A program made the position numbers and the translations under genes. A stretch of DNA of 27,790 nt from JBFHIJ01 sp041596515 (GTDB lineage Bacteria > Bacteroidota > Ignavibacteria > Kapaibacteriales > UBA2268), in contig JBFHIJ010000044.1 in the NCBI GenBank assembly GCA_041596515.1, forward strand, positions 1-27,790, given 5' to 3'. The notes beneath the pieces are model-generated. The model saw nothing but the letters and a program-made list of their open reading frames with translations. It did not search any database and was not told where the DNA came from. Numbering within the stretch: position 1 is the first letter of the stretch; every line of letters starts with the position of its first letter. This document shows, piece by piece, positions 15,957-23,771 of this stretch.

Positions 15957-17333
15957 ATGGATGCTGAAGTATTAGCTCGAATACAGTTTGCCTTCACGGC
16001 AGGCTTCCATTTTTTATTTCCACCTCTTAGTATCGGTCTTGGTGTTATCATAATTATTATGGAAACTATCTATATCAAAACCGATAATATTAAGTACAAA
16101 AATATGACCAAATTTTGGGTGAAAGTATTTGCACTTACATTTGCTTTAGGGGTTGCTACAGGTATTGTACTTGAGTTTGAATTTGGTACAAACTGGTCAA
16201 AATATTCACGCTATGTAGGTGATGTATTTGGCAGTGCTTTAGCTGCAGAGGGTATTTTTGCATTTTTTCTAGAGTCAGGATTTCTTGCTATTTTAGTTTT
16301 CGGATGGGACAAAGTAAGCAAGCGAGTGCATTATCTGGCGACTATATTAGTTGCTCTCGGTGCACACCTCAGTGCCGTTTGGATTTTAGTGGCTAACTCT
16401 TGGCAGCAAACGCCGGTAGGTCATCATATTGTTAATGGCAGAGCGGAGATTGTCGACTTTTGGGATTTGGTATTTAATCCTTCCACAATAGACAGGCTTA
16501 CACATACTGTATTTGCAGCATGGTTGGCAGGTGCTTTCTTGGTGTTAAGCATAGCTGCTTATTATCTAATCAAAAAAAGACATATTGACTTTTCCATTCT
16601 TTCTATAAAAATTGGTCTTTCTGTTGCTATGGTAGCATCTCTGTTGCAGTTAGCTACAGGCCACTCCAGCGCACAGACAGTCGCAGAGTACCAACCTTCG
16701 AAGCTTGCAGCAATGGAAGCACAGTATGAAACAGGTGTAGGTGATTTATATATAGTAGGCTGGGTAGATCAGGAATCTCAGGAAGTATATGGCATTAAAA
16801 TTCCGGGTATGCTTAGTTATCTGATATACGGAGATACTAAAACTCATGTTATGGGCTTAAATGACATACCTGAAGACGAAAGACCAACAAAAATAAACGT
16901 TGTTTTTCAAGCCTATCACCTAATGGTTGCTGTAGGTTTTACAATTATAGGTATAAGCCTATTAGGTGGATTCTTCTGGTGGCGTGGGGAACTATATGAG
17001 AAAAAATGGTACTTATATTTGCTTATAGGAGCTGTGATTTTACCTCAAATTGGTAATCAGGTAGGATGGATAACAGCTGAAGTTGGTCGGCAGCCATGGA
17101 TAGTTTATGGTTTGCTGAAAACGTCTGATGGTTTATCTACTTCGGTTGATGCAGGTCAGATTCTATTTTCACTTATAATGTTCATATTGATTTATGCATT
17201 ATTATTTACGCTATTTATCTTCTTACTTGATAGGAAAATCAAACACGGACCTGAAGGCGTGGATGGCAGCGATCACCTTTATGCAAAATCAGGAAGTTTA
17301 ATGAGCAATAGAAACGCAGAGGAGATAAAGTAA
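15957..17333 (+). CDS. cydA: Cytochrome bd quinol oxidase subunit I
   Basis: CydA is the haem-bearing and quinol-oxidising subunit of the high-affinity terminal oxidase, in the inner membrane. The start RIQFAFTAGFHFLFPPLSIGLG is diagnostic, with the haem-ligand His18. Other haem-site patterns present are RLTHTVFAAWLAGAF, YHLMVAVG (probable Met ligand of b558) and AEVGRQPW. At 458 residues it is shorter than the E. coli protein, which indicates the short Q-loop form; the Q-loop still has QPSKLAAMEAQYETG. GGAG lies upstream at good spacing. The TAA stop overlaps the cydB ATG (TAATG), so the two are coupled. No cydDC assembly genes or small third subunit are seen nearby. Confidence 0.97.
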   Translation: MDAEVLARIQFAFTAGFHFLFPPLSIGLGVIIIIMETIYIKTDNIKYKNMTKFWVKVFALTFALGVATGIVLEFEFGTNWSKYSRYVGDVFGSALAAEGIFAFFLESGFLAILVFGWDKVSKRVHYLATILVALGAHLSAVWILVANSWQQTPVGHHIVNGRAEIVDFWDLVFNPSTIDRLTHTVFAAWLAGAFLVLSIAAYYLIKKRHIDFSILSIKIGLSVAMVASLLQLATGHSSAQTVAEYQPSKLAAMEAQYETGVGDLYIVGWVDQESQEVYGIKIPGMLSYLIYGDTKTHVMGLNDIPEDERPTKINVVFQAYHLMVAVGFTIIGISLLGGFFWWRGELYEKKWYLYLLIGAVILPQIGNQVGWITAEVGRQPWIVYGLLKTSDGLSTSVDAGQILFSLIMFILIYALLFTLFIFLLDRKIKHGPEGVDGSDHLYAKSGSLMSNRNAEEIK

Positions 17334-18358
17334 TGGAATATTTAGACTTAAATGTGATATGGTTTATCCTCATAGGTGTCCTTTTTGCAGGATATGCTAT
17401 TTTAGATGGCTTTGACTTAGGAGTAGGTGCTTTGCATTTATTTGTCAAAGATGATATGGATAGAAGGCTAATGATTAACTCTATAGGTCCGGTATGGGAT
17501 GGTAATGAAGTGTGGCTTGTAACCGGCGGTGGTGCTTTATTTGCAGCTTTCCCAAATGTATATGCCGGTGTCTTTTCGGGATTATATAATGCACTGATGT
17601 TGCTATTAGCAGTTCTTATTTTCAGAGCGGTTGCCATCGAATTTAGAAGTAAAAAAGAATCACGTAGATGGAGGAGAAGCTGGGATGTAGCCTTTTCTAT
17701 GTCTTCAGTTTTTATAGCTCTGCTAATGGGTGTGGCTCTTGGTAACGTTATACAGGGCTTGCCTGTAGATGATAAAGGAGATATCTATATATCATTGATA
17801 CAACTTCTAAATCCTTATGCTCTGTTAGTCGGAGTTACTACTGTATCGTTGTTTGCAATGCACGGCTCTATATATTCATATATGAAGACAGAAGATAATT
17901 TGCAGGAAAAAATTAAGGGATGGATTAATCCTTTGATAATTACGTTTGTAATCCTTTATGTTCTGACAACTTTGACAACATTGATGTATTTTCCACACAT
18001 GACAGATAATCTAAAAGAATATCCGGCATTTGTTGTTGTGGCTATACTAAATGCATTAGCTATTGCGAATATTCCAAGAGAAATACATCACAACAGAGCG
18101 TTTAGAGCATTTTTATCTTCTTGTGCCAGTATTTTAGCTTTAATTGCTTTATTTGCATTAGGTATATTCCCAAATATCGTTTTATCAAGCCTTGATCCGG
18201 CTAATAGTTTAACTATCTATAGTGCTGCATCTTCGCAAAAAACATTATCAATAATGCTAACAATGGCACTAATTGGTATTCCGTTTGTGCTTGCTTATAC
18301 GATAGGAATCTATTGGGTCTTTAGAGGCAAAGTAAAAATTGATTCGATGAGTTACTAA
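17333..18358 (+). CDS. cydB: Cytochrome bd quinol oxidase subunit II
   Basis: CydB is the partner membrane subunit of CydA and stabilises the haem core and proton path. The 341-residue, highly hydrophobic protein has the expected start: FAGYAILDGFDLGVGALHLF, then IGPVWDGNEVWLVTGGGALFAAFP. The C-terminus ends IGIYWVFRGKVKI. Its ATG shares one base with the cydA stop codon. The operon ends at a strong terminator 20 nt downstream. Length is slightly below that of E. coli CydB (about 379) and fits short-type bd oxidases. No further gene is coupled to it. Confidence 0.97.
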   Translation: MEYLDLNVIWFILIGVLFAGYAILDGFDLGVGALHLFVKDDMDRRLMINSIGPVWDGNEVWLVTGGGALFAAFPNVYAGVFSGLYNALMLLLAVLIFRAVAIEFRSKKESRRWRRSWDVAFSMSSVFIALLMGVALGNVIQGLPVDDKGDIYISLIQLLNPYALLVGVTTVSLFAMHGSIYSYMKTEDNLQEKIKGWINPLIITFVILYVLTTLTTLMYFPHMTDNLKEYPAFVVVAILNALAIANIPREIHHNRAFRAFLSSCASILALIALFALGIFPNIVLSSLDPANSLTIYSAASSQKTLSIMLTMALIGIPFVLAYTIGIYWVFRGKVKIDSMSY

Positions 18359-18378
18359 CGGTTGATTAAATTTAATAA

Positions 18379-18419
18379 AAAGAGATACTACATAATCATT
18401 ATAGTATCTCTTTTTTTTT
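18379..18419 (+). terminator. Rho-independent terminator of cydAB
   Basis: AAAGAGATACTA (18379-18390) pairs perfectly over 12 bp with TAGTATCTCTTT (18402-18413), and the T run 18411-18419 follows. It is a classical terminator starting 20 nt after cydB. The convergent cupin gene ends about 110 nt further on. Confidence 0.9.
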
Positions 18420-18532
18420 GAGCTATAAAATTCATATATGCCTCATAATATGTTAGTATACTAGAACCCACATAGAAGATTTTATATGGGTGAAGTTGAA
18501 TATAGCCATTCTTGACTTCTTGAATACTGTAA

Positions 18533-18895
18533 CTAAATCTTTTTGAGATTTCGTTTTGTAAGTTCGTTAACTTTATCACCAGTATTCAGAGTAGTGGTAG
18601 GTTCGAAAAGCATAACCGATACATCCTTTTCCGCAATGGGCTTATGTTCAACTCCTCTTGGAATAACTGTAAATTCATTTGGGTATAATGTCAAAGTATT
18701 ATCTCTAAATTCAATTTTTAATATCCCGGAAAGAACATAAAACATTTCATCTTCTGCTTCATGTTTATGCCAAACAAACTCTCCTAATAGCTTTGCTAAT
18801 TTTACAGTCTGACCATTTAGTTCACCTACGATTACAGGCGACCAATACTCAGTAATTGCAGCAAGCTGTTCTTCAATATTTATTGTTTTTATCAT
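18533..18895 (-). CDS. Small cupin-domain protein
   Basis: This is a 120-residue single-domain cupin. Metal-binding residues are visible in HKHEAEDEMFYVLSG (His-x-His and Glu) and PRGVEHKP (second-motif His). The fold covers roughly residues 25-105 and leaves a short polar tail. Such proteins include isomerases, dioxygenases and sugar epimerases, and the sequence alone does not select one. The gene is transcribed toward cydB. A further 63-codon open frame starting inside its 3' end (18388-18579) looks like chance. Confidence 0.88.
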   Translation of the reverse strand: MIKTINIEEQLAAITEYWSPVIVGELNGQTVKLAKLLGEFVWHKHEAEDEMFYVLSGILKIEFRDNTLTLYPNEFTVIPRGVEHKPIAEKDVSVMLFEPTTTLNTGDKVNELTKRNLKKI

Positions 18896-19056
18896 AGTAT
18901 TGTTTCTTTAAGTATTTTACTCAATTGCTTCCGAAGATTATTTGGCATTATACTCAATAAAAGAATTAAAAGCTACCGTTTTTGAAAATAACTCTATCAT
19001 TTTCTAAAGAAATATCCATTCTGATACTAAGGATTATTGATTTCGGATAAAATAAA

Positions 19057-19090
19057 AAGAAAAGGTTGACTTTAAAATAAAGCCAACCTT
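19057..19090 (-). terminator. Terminator of the mscS-type gene
   Basis: On the minus strand, AAGGTTGGCTTT pairs with AAAGTCAACCTT across a 5-nt loop (19062-19073 with 19079-19090), all paired if one G-U is allowed. A T-rich run follows. The A-C mismatch on the plus strand becomes a G-U only in the minus-strand RNA, which fixes the orientation. It starts 67 nt after the stop codon. Confidence 0.78.
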
Positions 19091-19157
19091 ATACTGAAAT
19101 TGGGAACACACATCGGATTAAGTATAAAGAATACCATCCTTTTGCTGTTAATTCTGC

Positions 19158-20777
19158 TTATTTTTTCTTTTTTGCAAAGTACTGCTCCATCTTGGATGCG
19201 AAGTCATCTTTATTATTGCTGTATTTAGGCGTTAAAGAGTCTTTTCCCGGCACTTCTTCGATAAAGAGTGTCTCGGTAGGGAAAGCAAATCTAACGTTTA
19301 ATTCGGCAGCTAACTTCAATATTTCGCTTATCACCTGATGTCTTGCAGCTAACTCTTCTGTCCAGTCAGACACTTCAAAAAAGATATAGAATAATATATC
19401 AATAGATGATGCGCCAAACCCATTTAAGTGAATCTGGTAATAATCCTTTCTGGTGTGAGGGTGATTAGCCACTATAATTTTTAGCCCTTCCACAAACACG
19501 TCAATTAGTTCCGGTGGAGTGTCATAAGTAATACTCAATTTGGTATTATAGCGTCTAAATTCTCTTTTTCCCATATTATCAATCATACTATCCGCCAGCT
19601 TGCCATTGGGCACAGATACTACTGAATTATAAAATGTGCGGATACGAGTTGATCTTATCCCAACCTGCTCTACGGTACCTTCAGACTCACTAAAAACAAT
19701 CCAGTCTCCCACCTCAAATGGTTGATCAGTAAAAATAGTGACCGATCCAAATAGATTTTTGACTGTATCTTGGGCAGCTAATGCAAATGCTAAACCACCA
19801 ATAGATACACCTGCTAATAGAGGAGTGATAGAAATTCCAATATTCTCAAGGAAGTAAATAACACCTAAAACTCCAACTACTACTTTTAAAGATGTACGAA
19901 CAAGAGGCACTAAGTTATCATCTACTTTTGTAGTAGTTTTAAGAGCTACTCTCTCAAAAATATCTGCAACCATATCAGAAAGTCTAAATGCCATTATAGT
20001 AACTATAATCGGATAAGACGCTTTGATCAATAAGGATATATAATATCCTATTTTAACAGGAAGTATTAACATTGGCAGAAAGAGCATCCAAAAAGAAATC
20101 ACTACCACAAAACTGAAAGGTTCTGCAATCGGATGTAAATATTTTGAAAAAACATCTTCTTTCGCAAATTTTGAAAATATTTTACGTAAAAGAAAACCAA
20201 ATACCCAAGTAAAAATTTTAAAGATTATGATAGAAGCTAATACGTAAAGCACTAATCCGAAAAATTGCCATATTTCGATGTCTAAAATCGTCACTCTAAA
20301 TATATCCGGTAGAGATTCTACCATATCCGGAGTAGAGAAAGGAAAGGTCTCTTCATATAACTCATCTATACTTTTGACTGTTTCCTGGGAATAATACCAC
20401 TTACCGGATTTCTTTACAACAAAAATATTAGGCACACTCTTAAAAAGAATATACTTAGCTTCACCACTCACCGAATCAATATAATTTGGATCGTCAGGCA
20501 CATCTTTCATTATAACAAATAGCTGACGAGCATCCATTATTTCTTTAAGCTTAATAGCTAAAGTTTGGGAACTCTCCTTTTCCGGTTTAAGACCGTAAAG
20601 GGTTTTAGCAGAAAGCTCTGGTTGCATATTATCTTCCTGCAAAAAAATCAAATGAGTTTTGATTGTATTGTGTGGAGTAGATAATGAAACTTCAAGTTTT
20701 TCGTCATTAGAGTACAAAAAAGAAGTGCTGACAAATAAAAGAATCAGCAAAAATAATGGTTTGACTATTTTAATCAT
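19158..20777 (-). CDS. MscS-family mechanosensitive ion channel with periplasmic N-terminal domain
   Basis: The 539-residue inner-membrane channel should open under membrane tension and release solutes on osmotic downshock. Residues 1-23 form a signal peptide. Residues 24 to about 165 are a soluble, probably periplasmic domain of a kind found in larger MscS homologues. Several membrane segments follow (about 173-200, 220-245, 250-270, 300-325). The pore helix and beta domain show GGLAFALAAQDTVKNLFGSVTIFTDQPFEVGDWI, RIRTFYNSVVSVPNGKL and the C-terminal vestibule. The C-terminus is lysine-rich. The gene is divergent from nuoC across a 131-bp gap. The family is clear; it is larger than E. coli MscS, so the physiological trigger may differ. 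Confidence 0.93.
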   Translation of the reverse strand: MIKIVKPLFLLILLFVSTSFLYSNDEKLEVSLSTPHNTIKTHLIFLQEDNMQPELSAKTLYGLKPEKESSQTLAIKLKEIMDARQLFVIMKDVPDDPNYIDSVSGEAKYILFKSVPNIFVVKKSGKWYYSQETVKSIDELYEETFPFSTPDMVESLPDIFRVTILDIEIWQFFGLVLYVLASIIIFKIFTWVFGFLLRKIFSKFAKEDVFSKYLHPIAEPFSFVVVISFWMLFLPMLILPVKIGYYISLLIKASYPIIVTIMAFRLSDMVADIFERVALKTTTKVDDNLVPLVRTSLKVVVGVLGVIYFLENIGISITPLLAGVSIGGLAFALAAQDTVKNLFGSVTIFTDQPFEVGDWIVFSESEGTVEQVGIRSTRIRTFYNSVVSVPNGKLADSMIDNMGKREFRRYNTKLSITYDTPPELIDVFVEGLKIIVANHPHTRKDYYQIHLNGFGASSIDILFYIFFEVSDWTEELAARHQVISEILKLAAELNVRFAFPTETLFIEEVPGKDSLTPKYSNNKDDFASKMEQYFAKKKK

Positions 20778-20855
20778 CTTAGCTTTTAGTTAATCGAACA
20801 AATATTTATAATCAAACATAACAAAACTTCTATTTAAATAAATATTTTTTTTATA

Positions 20856-20873
20856 TTGCTGACAGTTCAGCAA
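20856..20873 (+). promoter_or_regulatory. Leader hairpin upstream of nuoC
   Basis: TTGCTGA (20856-20862) pairs perfectly with TCAGCAA (20867-20873) across a CAGT loop, 36 nt before the nuoC ATG. There is no T run after it, so it is not a terminator. It may be an operator or leader structure; the role is unknown. Confidence 0.35.
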
Positions 20874-20908
20874 GCTCACGTTTTATTTTTTAATTACAGG
20901 GATTTCAA

Positions 20909-21439
20909 ATGGCTATCGAAAAAGAGACTATCCTTGAAGTTGCGAAGTCCGTATGTCCTGAACTAGAAACTTACGAACATAGAGACCAGCTCACTCTAAT
21001 TTTACCTAAAGACAAATTAGTAGATGTAGCAAAGGAACTTCGTGATAATCCACTTACTTCTTTTGAGCAACTTCTGGATGTAACAGGAATAGACTGGTAC
21101 GAGAAAAAAGATAGGTTTAATGTCGTGTATATTCTCTATTCTATAAAGCATGCTGAAAGACTGAGAATAAAAATTATAGTCCAAGAAAAAGAACCTATTG
21201 TACCAACTCTTACTGAAATTTGGGAAAGTGCTAACTGGTACGAAAGAGAGACATTTGATATGTACGGTATCAAATTTGAAGGTCATCCCGGTTTGAGAAG
21301 GTTTTATATGCCTGAAGATTTTAATGACCCTGACTCAGGGGAGCCATTATTTCCTCTTAGAAAGGACTTTCCATTGATGGGTGTACCTGATTCATTGCCG
21401 TTGCCACCGTTCCCTGAGAAATATGGCGAATTGCAATAA
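20909..21439 (+). CDS. nuoC: NADH-quinone oxidoreductase subunit C
   Basis: NuoC is the 30-kDa peripheral-arm subunit of respiratory complex I, on the cytoplasmic face of the inner membrane. The 176-residue protein holds the family signature near 111-132: YERETFDMYGIKFEGHPGLRRF, then PLRKDFPL. About ten extra residues (DFNDPDSGEPLF) lie before PLRKDFPL. AGGG about 8 nt upstream is a usable ribosome-binding site. The gene is not followed by nuoD or preceded by nuoB: it has a divergent mscS-type gene on one side and a terminator on the other. It is therefore an isolated copy, either the sole nuoC of a scattered complex I or an extra one. A hydrogenase or Mrp-type homologue is less likely given the intact signature. 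Confidence 0.94.
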   Translation: MAIEKETILEVAKSVCPELETYEHRDQLTLILPKDKLVDVAKELRDNPLTSFEQLLDVTGIDWYEKKDRFNVVYILYSIKHAERLRIKIIVQEKEPIVPTLTEIWESANWYERETFDMYGIKFEGHPGLRRFYMPEDFNDPDSGEPLFPLRKDFPLMGVPDSLPLPPFPEKYGELQ

Positions 21440-21470
21440 AGAAACACTATAAATATAAAAATATCTGAAA

Positions 21471-21506
21471 AAAGACTGGCCGAGAACAAAGCTAGTCTTT
21501 TTTTTT
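21471..21506 (+). terminator. Rho-independent terminator of nuoC
   Basis: AAAGACTGGC (21471-21480) pairs with GCTAGTCTTT (21491-21500) over 10 bp with one G-U, and a T run to 21506 follows. It starts 32 nt after the stop codon and makes nuoC monocistronic. Confidence 0.85.
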
Positions 21507-21519
21507 ACCCGTATTTTTT

Positions 21520-21676
21520 CATCATTAGATGTCATAAAGTGCTGTAAATGACCGTAGAACCAAGGAGTATGCTTACTTCCTTTGTAAAAAAATATTACGA
21601 AATTGCTGATTGAACAAGAGGTATCAATCCCTTGCCGTACAATTACTTTAGATCTTTTTTATCTTTGCAAATGATA
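21520..21676 (+). repeat. 158-bp intergenic repeat, copy 4 (157 bp)
   Basis: The left end ATCATT (21521-21526) and right end AATGAT (21670-21675) are inverted repeats. Relative to copy 2, both ends carry a change (G to A, C to T) that keeps them complementary. The core (21595-21618) matches copies 1 and 2 at 22 of 24 positions, and the inverted repeat at 21615-21634 is imperfect. It lies between the nuoC and secG terminators, outside both transcription units. Confidence 0.85.
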
Positions 21677-21753
21677 TTTTTGAGTTTAAGTCTCTATAAT
21701 TTTGATAACCAAATATTTGCTTTAAAATATTATGAGTAATCATCAATTACATA

Positions 21754-21794
21754 CAAAAAAAAAGCTGCATCGGTTTAGATACAGCTTTTTTTTA
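21754..21794 (-). terminator. Terminator of secG
   Basis: On the minus strand, AGCTGTATC and GATGCAGCT pair (with one U-G) around a 6-nt loop, and eight or more T residues follow. The flanking A and T tracts make it partly bidirectional. It starts 16 nt after the secG stop codon. Confidence 0.82.
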
Positions 21795-21809
21795 AATAAT
21801 TTGAGCAAT

Positions 21810-22193
21810 TTATTTTGCTTCTTCTTCTGTTTTAGCGTCTTGAGTTTTTTCCTGAGTTTGTTCGATTACAGGAGCAGGTGCGTTAACAGGAGCAGGTTGC
21901 TCAGTCATTGGCATTGCAGCACCTTCAGTAACCGGTTTAGGAGTAGAAGCGCCACCAGTCTGACCAACAAAGAATAAATTAATCATCAATACAAGAGCAG
22001 CTATAATAACTGCTAAATATATAGTAAGTTTTTGAAGTCCCTTTGCTGCGCGAGTAGAACCAAAAGCAGAGCTCATTGCCCCACCAATGCCACTCATACC
22101 TGAAATCATTTCGCCTTTACCTGGTTGTAGCAAAACTACTAATATTAGCAAGACAGATGCTAATAGTGTCAAAATCATCAAAACCGTGTACAT
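21810..22193 (-). CDS. secG: Preprotein translocase subunit SecG with long C-terminal tail
   Basis: SecG assists the SecYE translocon at the inner membrane. The 127-residue protein has two membrane helices (about 3-22 and 57-76) joined by VVLLQPGKGEMISGMSGIGGAMSSAFGSTRAAKGLQKLT, the typical LLQ...G...G-rich loop. After the second helix there is an unusually long tail of about 50 residues rich in Pro, Glu, Gln and Thr. AGGAAA before the ATG is a reasonable ribosome-binding site. The gene is monocistronic and ends in its own terminator. The family is clear from the loop. Confidence 0.93.
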   Translation of the reverse strand: MYTVLMILTLLASVLLILVVLLQPGKGEMISGMSGIGGAMSSAFGSTRAAKGLQKLTIYLAVIIAALVLMINLFFVGQTGGASTPKPVTEGAAMPMTEQPAPVNAPAPVIEQTQEKTQDAKTEEEAK

Positions 22194-22334
22194 TGTATTT
22201 CCTTTTCTTAGATTATATTCTATATTGAACTACAAAGATATTAAATCATAAAATATATTCCAAATAAATAATATGAATAATTTTGTTTCGAGAAAATCAT
22301 ATATTTGAAGATACACAAATATACGAGATTTTGA

Positions 22335-23771
22335 ATGAAAATTTTAGATAGATATATAATAAAACACCTAATAGCTCCTTTTATTTTTGGAGTGGGTACT
22401 GTATTGTTCTTGTTTCTAATGCAATTTGTGATGAAAGAGCTTGATAATCTAATAGGCAAGGGAATTCCACTTCCGGTAATTGCAGAGCTCTTTGCCCTTA
22501 CCATAGCTTGGATTGTAGTCTTAGCTGTACCAATGGGAGTGCTGTTTTCTTGTCTTATGACTTTTGGTAATCTATCTTCGACAAGTGAAGTAACAATAGT
22601 AAAGGCGAGTGGAGGCAGTTTGATTAGGATTATGCGCTATCCTGTCTTTTTCGGTGTTTTACTTTCTGTTTTTATGTTTTGGTTTAATGATTATGTATTA
22701 CCGGACACAAATCACCGCTTAAAAACACTTATTATGGACTTGCACAGACTCAGACCGACTTTTTCATTAGAGTCAGGTAAAGTGTCTTCTGATTTGGATG
22801 GATTTACTATTTTCCCCCAGCGTGTGGATTCTTTGACAGGGTACTTATATGGAGTAACAATCTATGATAAATCAAAAGGCTATAAACAGGAAAATATTAT
22901 ATCTGCAGACTCTGGTATAGTAAGTTCTAACCCGGAAATAGGGAAATTAAATATAGAATTATTTCATGGAGAAATCCACAGATTTATAAAAGCGGATCCT
23001 CACGATTATCAAATAATCGAATTTGGTGATTATAATATTTCAATCCCTACACAAGGCTTTGAGCTAGAAAGAACTGAAGAAGGGAATATTAGCAAAGGAG
23101 AAAGGGAATTGCCAATTAAAGCCATGGAGGAGATATCTCAAAGAAATTTGCAGAACGCAGACTCTTTAAATCTTATTAGTAAAGTGATTATCCAAGAGCA
23201 TTTGAACTATATTCTACAGGGCGAGAGGAAGAAACTTTCAGAAGAGGACGTACCGCCAAACATATTTGCAAGAGAAAATTCATTAGGTTTTACAGATAGT
23301 ACTGCTGTTGCTCAATCTGGAATATTGTCTTCTGTAGATAAGACGACTATTGATTCTGCAAAAGTATATAAAAGTTTAGCTCAGCAACTCACTTCAATGT
23401 ATGGTGTACTTAGCTCTAATAATTCTAGAATCGATTCATATACCAAAAGATCAGCTGCTTATCAGGTTGAAATATATAAAAAATATTCCATGCCGTTTTC
23501 CTGCCTGATTTTTGTGTTGGTAGGTTGTCCACTTGGAGTTATGACCAAAGGCGGTAACTTTGGTATCAGTGCTGCCATATCTTTAGGTTTTTACATAATA
23601 TATTGGGTCTTCCTAATAGGCGGTGAAAAATTAGGAGATGAAATGATTATCAGCCCTTTTATGTCAATGTGGGGTGGTAGTATTGCTTTGATGTTGTTAG
23701 GTGTATTCCTCACTATCAAAGTAAATTTTGAAAATTTTAGCTTTATAAAATACTTTGGAAGTAGGAGTTAA
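22335..23771 (+). CDS. LPS export permease LptF/LptG family
   Basis: This inner-membrane subunit of the ABC-type LptB2FG exporter helps extract lipopolysaccharide. The 478-residue protein begins MKILDRYIIKHLIAPF, typical of LptF/LptG, and has three N-terminal membrane helices within about 15-120, with FSCLMTFGNLSSTSEVTIVKASG in the first cytoplasmic loop. A periplasmic beta-jellyroll domain follows (about 130-240). An added, largely helical segment (about 245-375) precedes KKYSMPFSCLIFVLVGCPLG and the last three helices. E. coli homologues are about 360 residues, so roughly 100 extra residues lie here. Whether it is LptF or LptG cannot be decided. No lptA, lptB or lptC gene is adjacent. The 3' end overlaps the convergent gene. 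Confidence 0.9.
   Translation: MKILDRYIIKHLIAPFIFGVGTVLFLFLMQFVMKELDNLIGKGIPLPVIAELFALTIAWIVVLAVPMGVLFSCLMTFGNLSSTSEVTIVKASGGSLIRIMRYPVFFGVLLSVFMFWFNDYVLPDTNHRLKTLIMDLHRLRPTFSLESGKVSSDLDGFTIFPQRVDSLTGYLYGVTIYDKSKGYKQENIISADSGIVSSNPEIGKLNIELFHGEIHRFIKADPHDYQIIEFGDYNISIPTQGFELERTEEGNISKGERELPIKAMEEISQRNLQNADSLNLISKVIIQEHLNYILQGERKKLSEEDVPPNIFARENSLGFTDSTAVAQSGILSSVDKTTIDSAKVYKSLAQQLTSMYGVLSSNNSRIDSYTKRSAAYQVEIYKKYSMPFSCLIFVLVGCPLGVMTKGGNFGISAAISLGFYIIYWVFLIGGEKLGDEMIISPFMSMWGGSIALMLLGVFLTIKVNFENFSFIKYFGSRS

Noticed and set aside
18388..18579. 63-codon minus-strand frame downstream of the cupin gene
   Set aside because: It starts inside the cupin gene, ends inside the cydAB terminator, and has no recognisable domain.
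21732..21977. 81-codon plus-strand frame opposite secG
   Set aside because: It runs through the secG terminator and the antisense of the secG tail; composition is low-complexity Phe/Ser/Leu.
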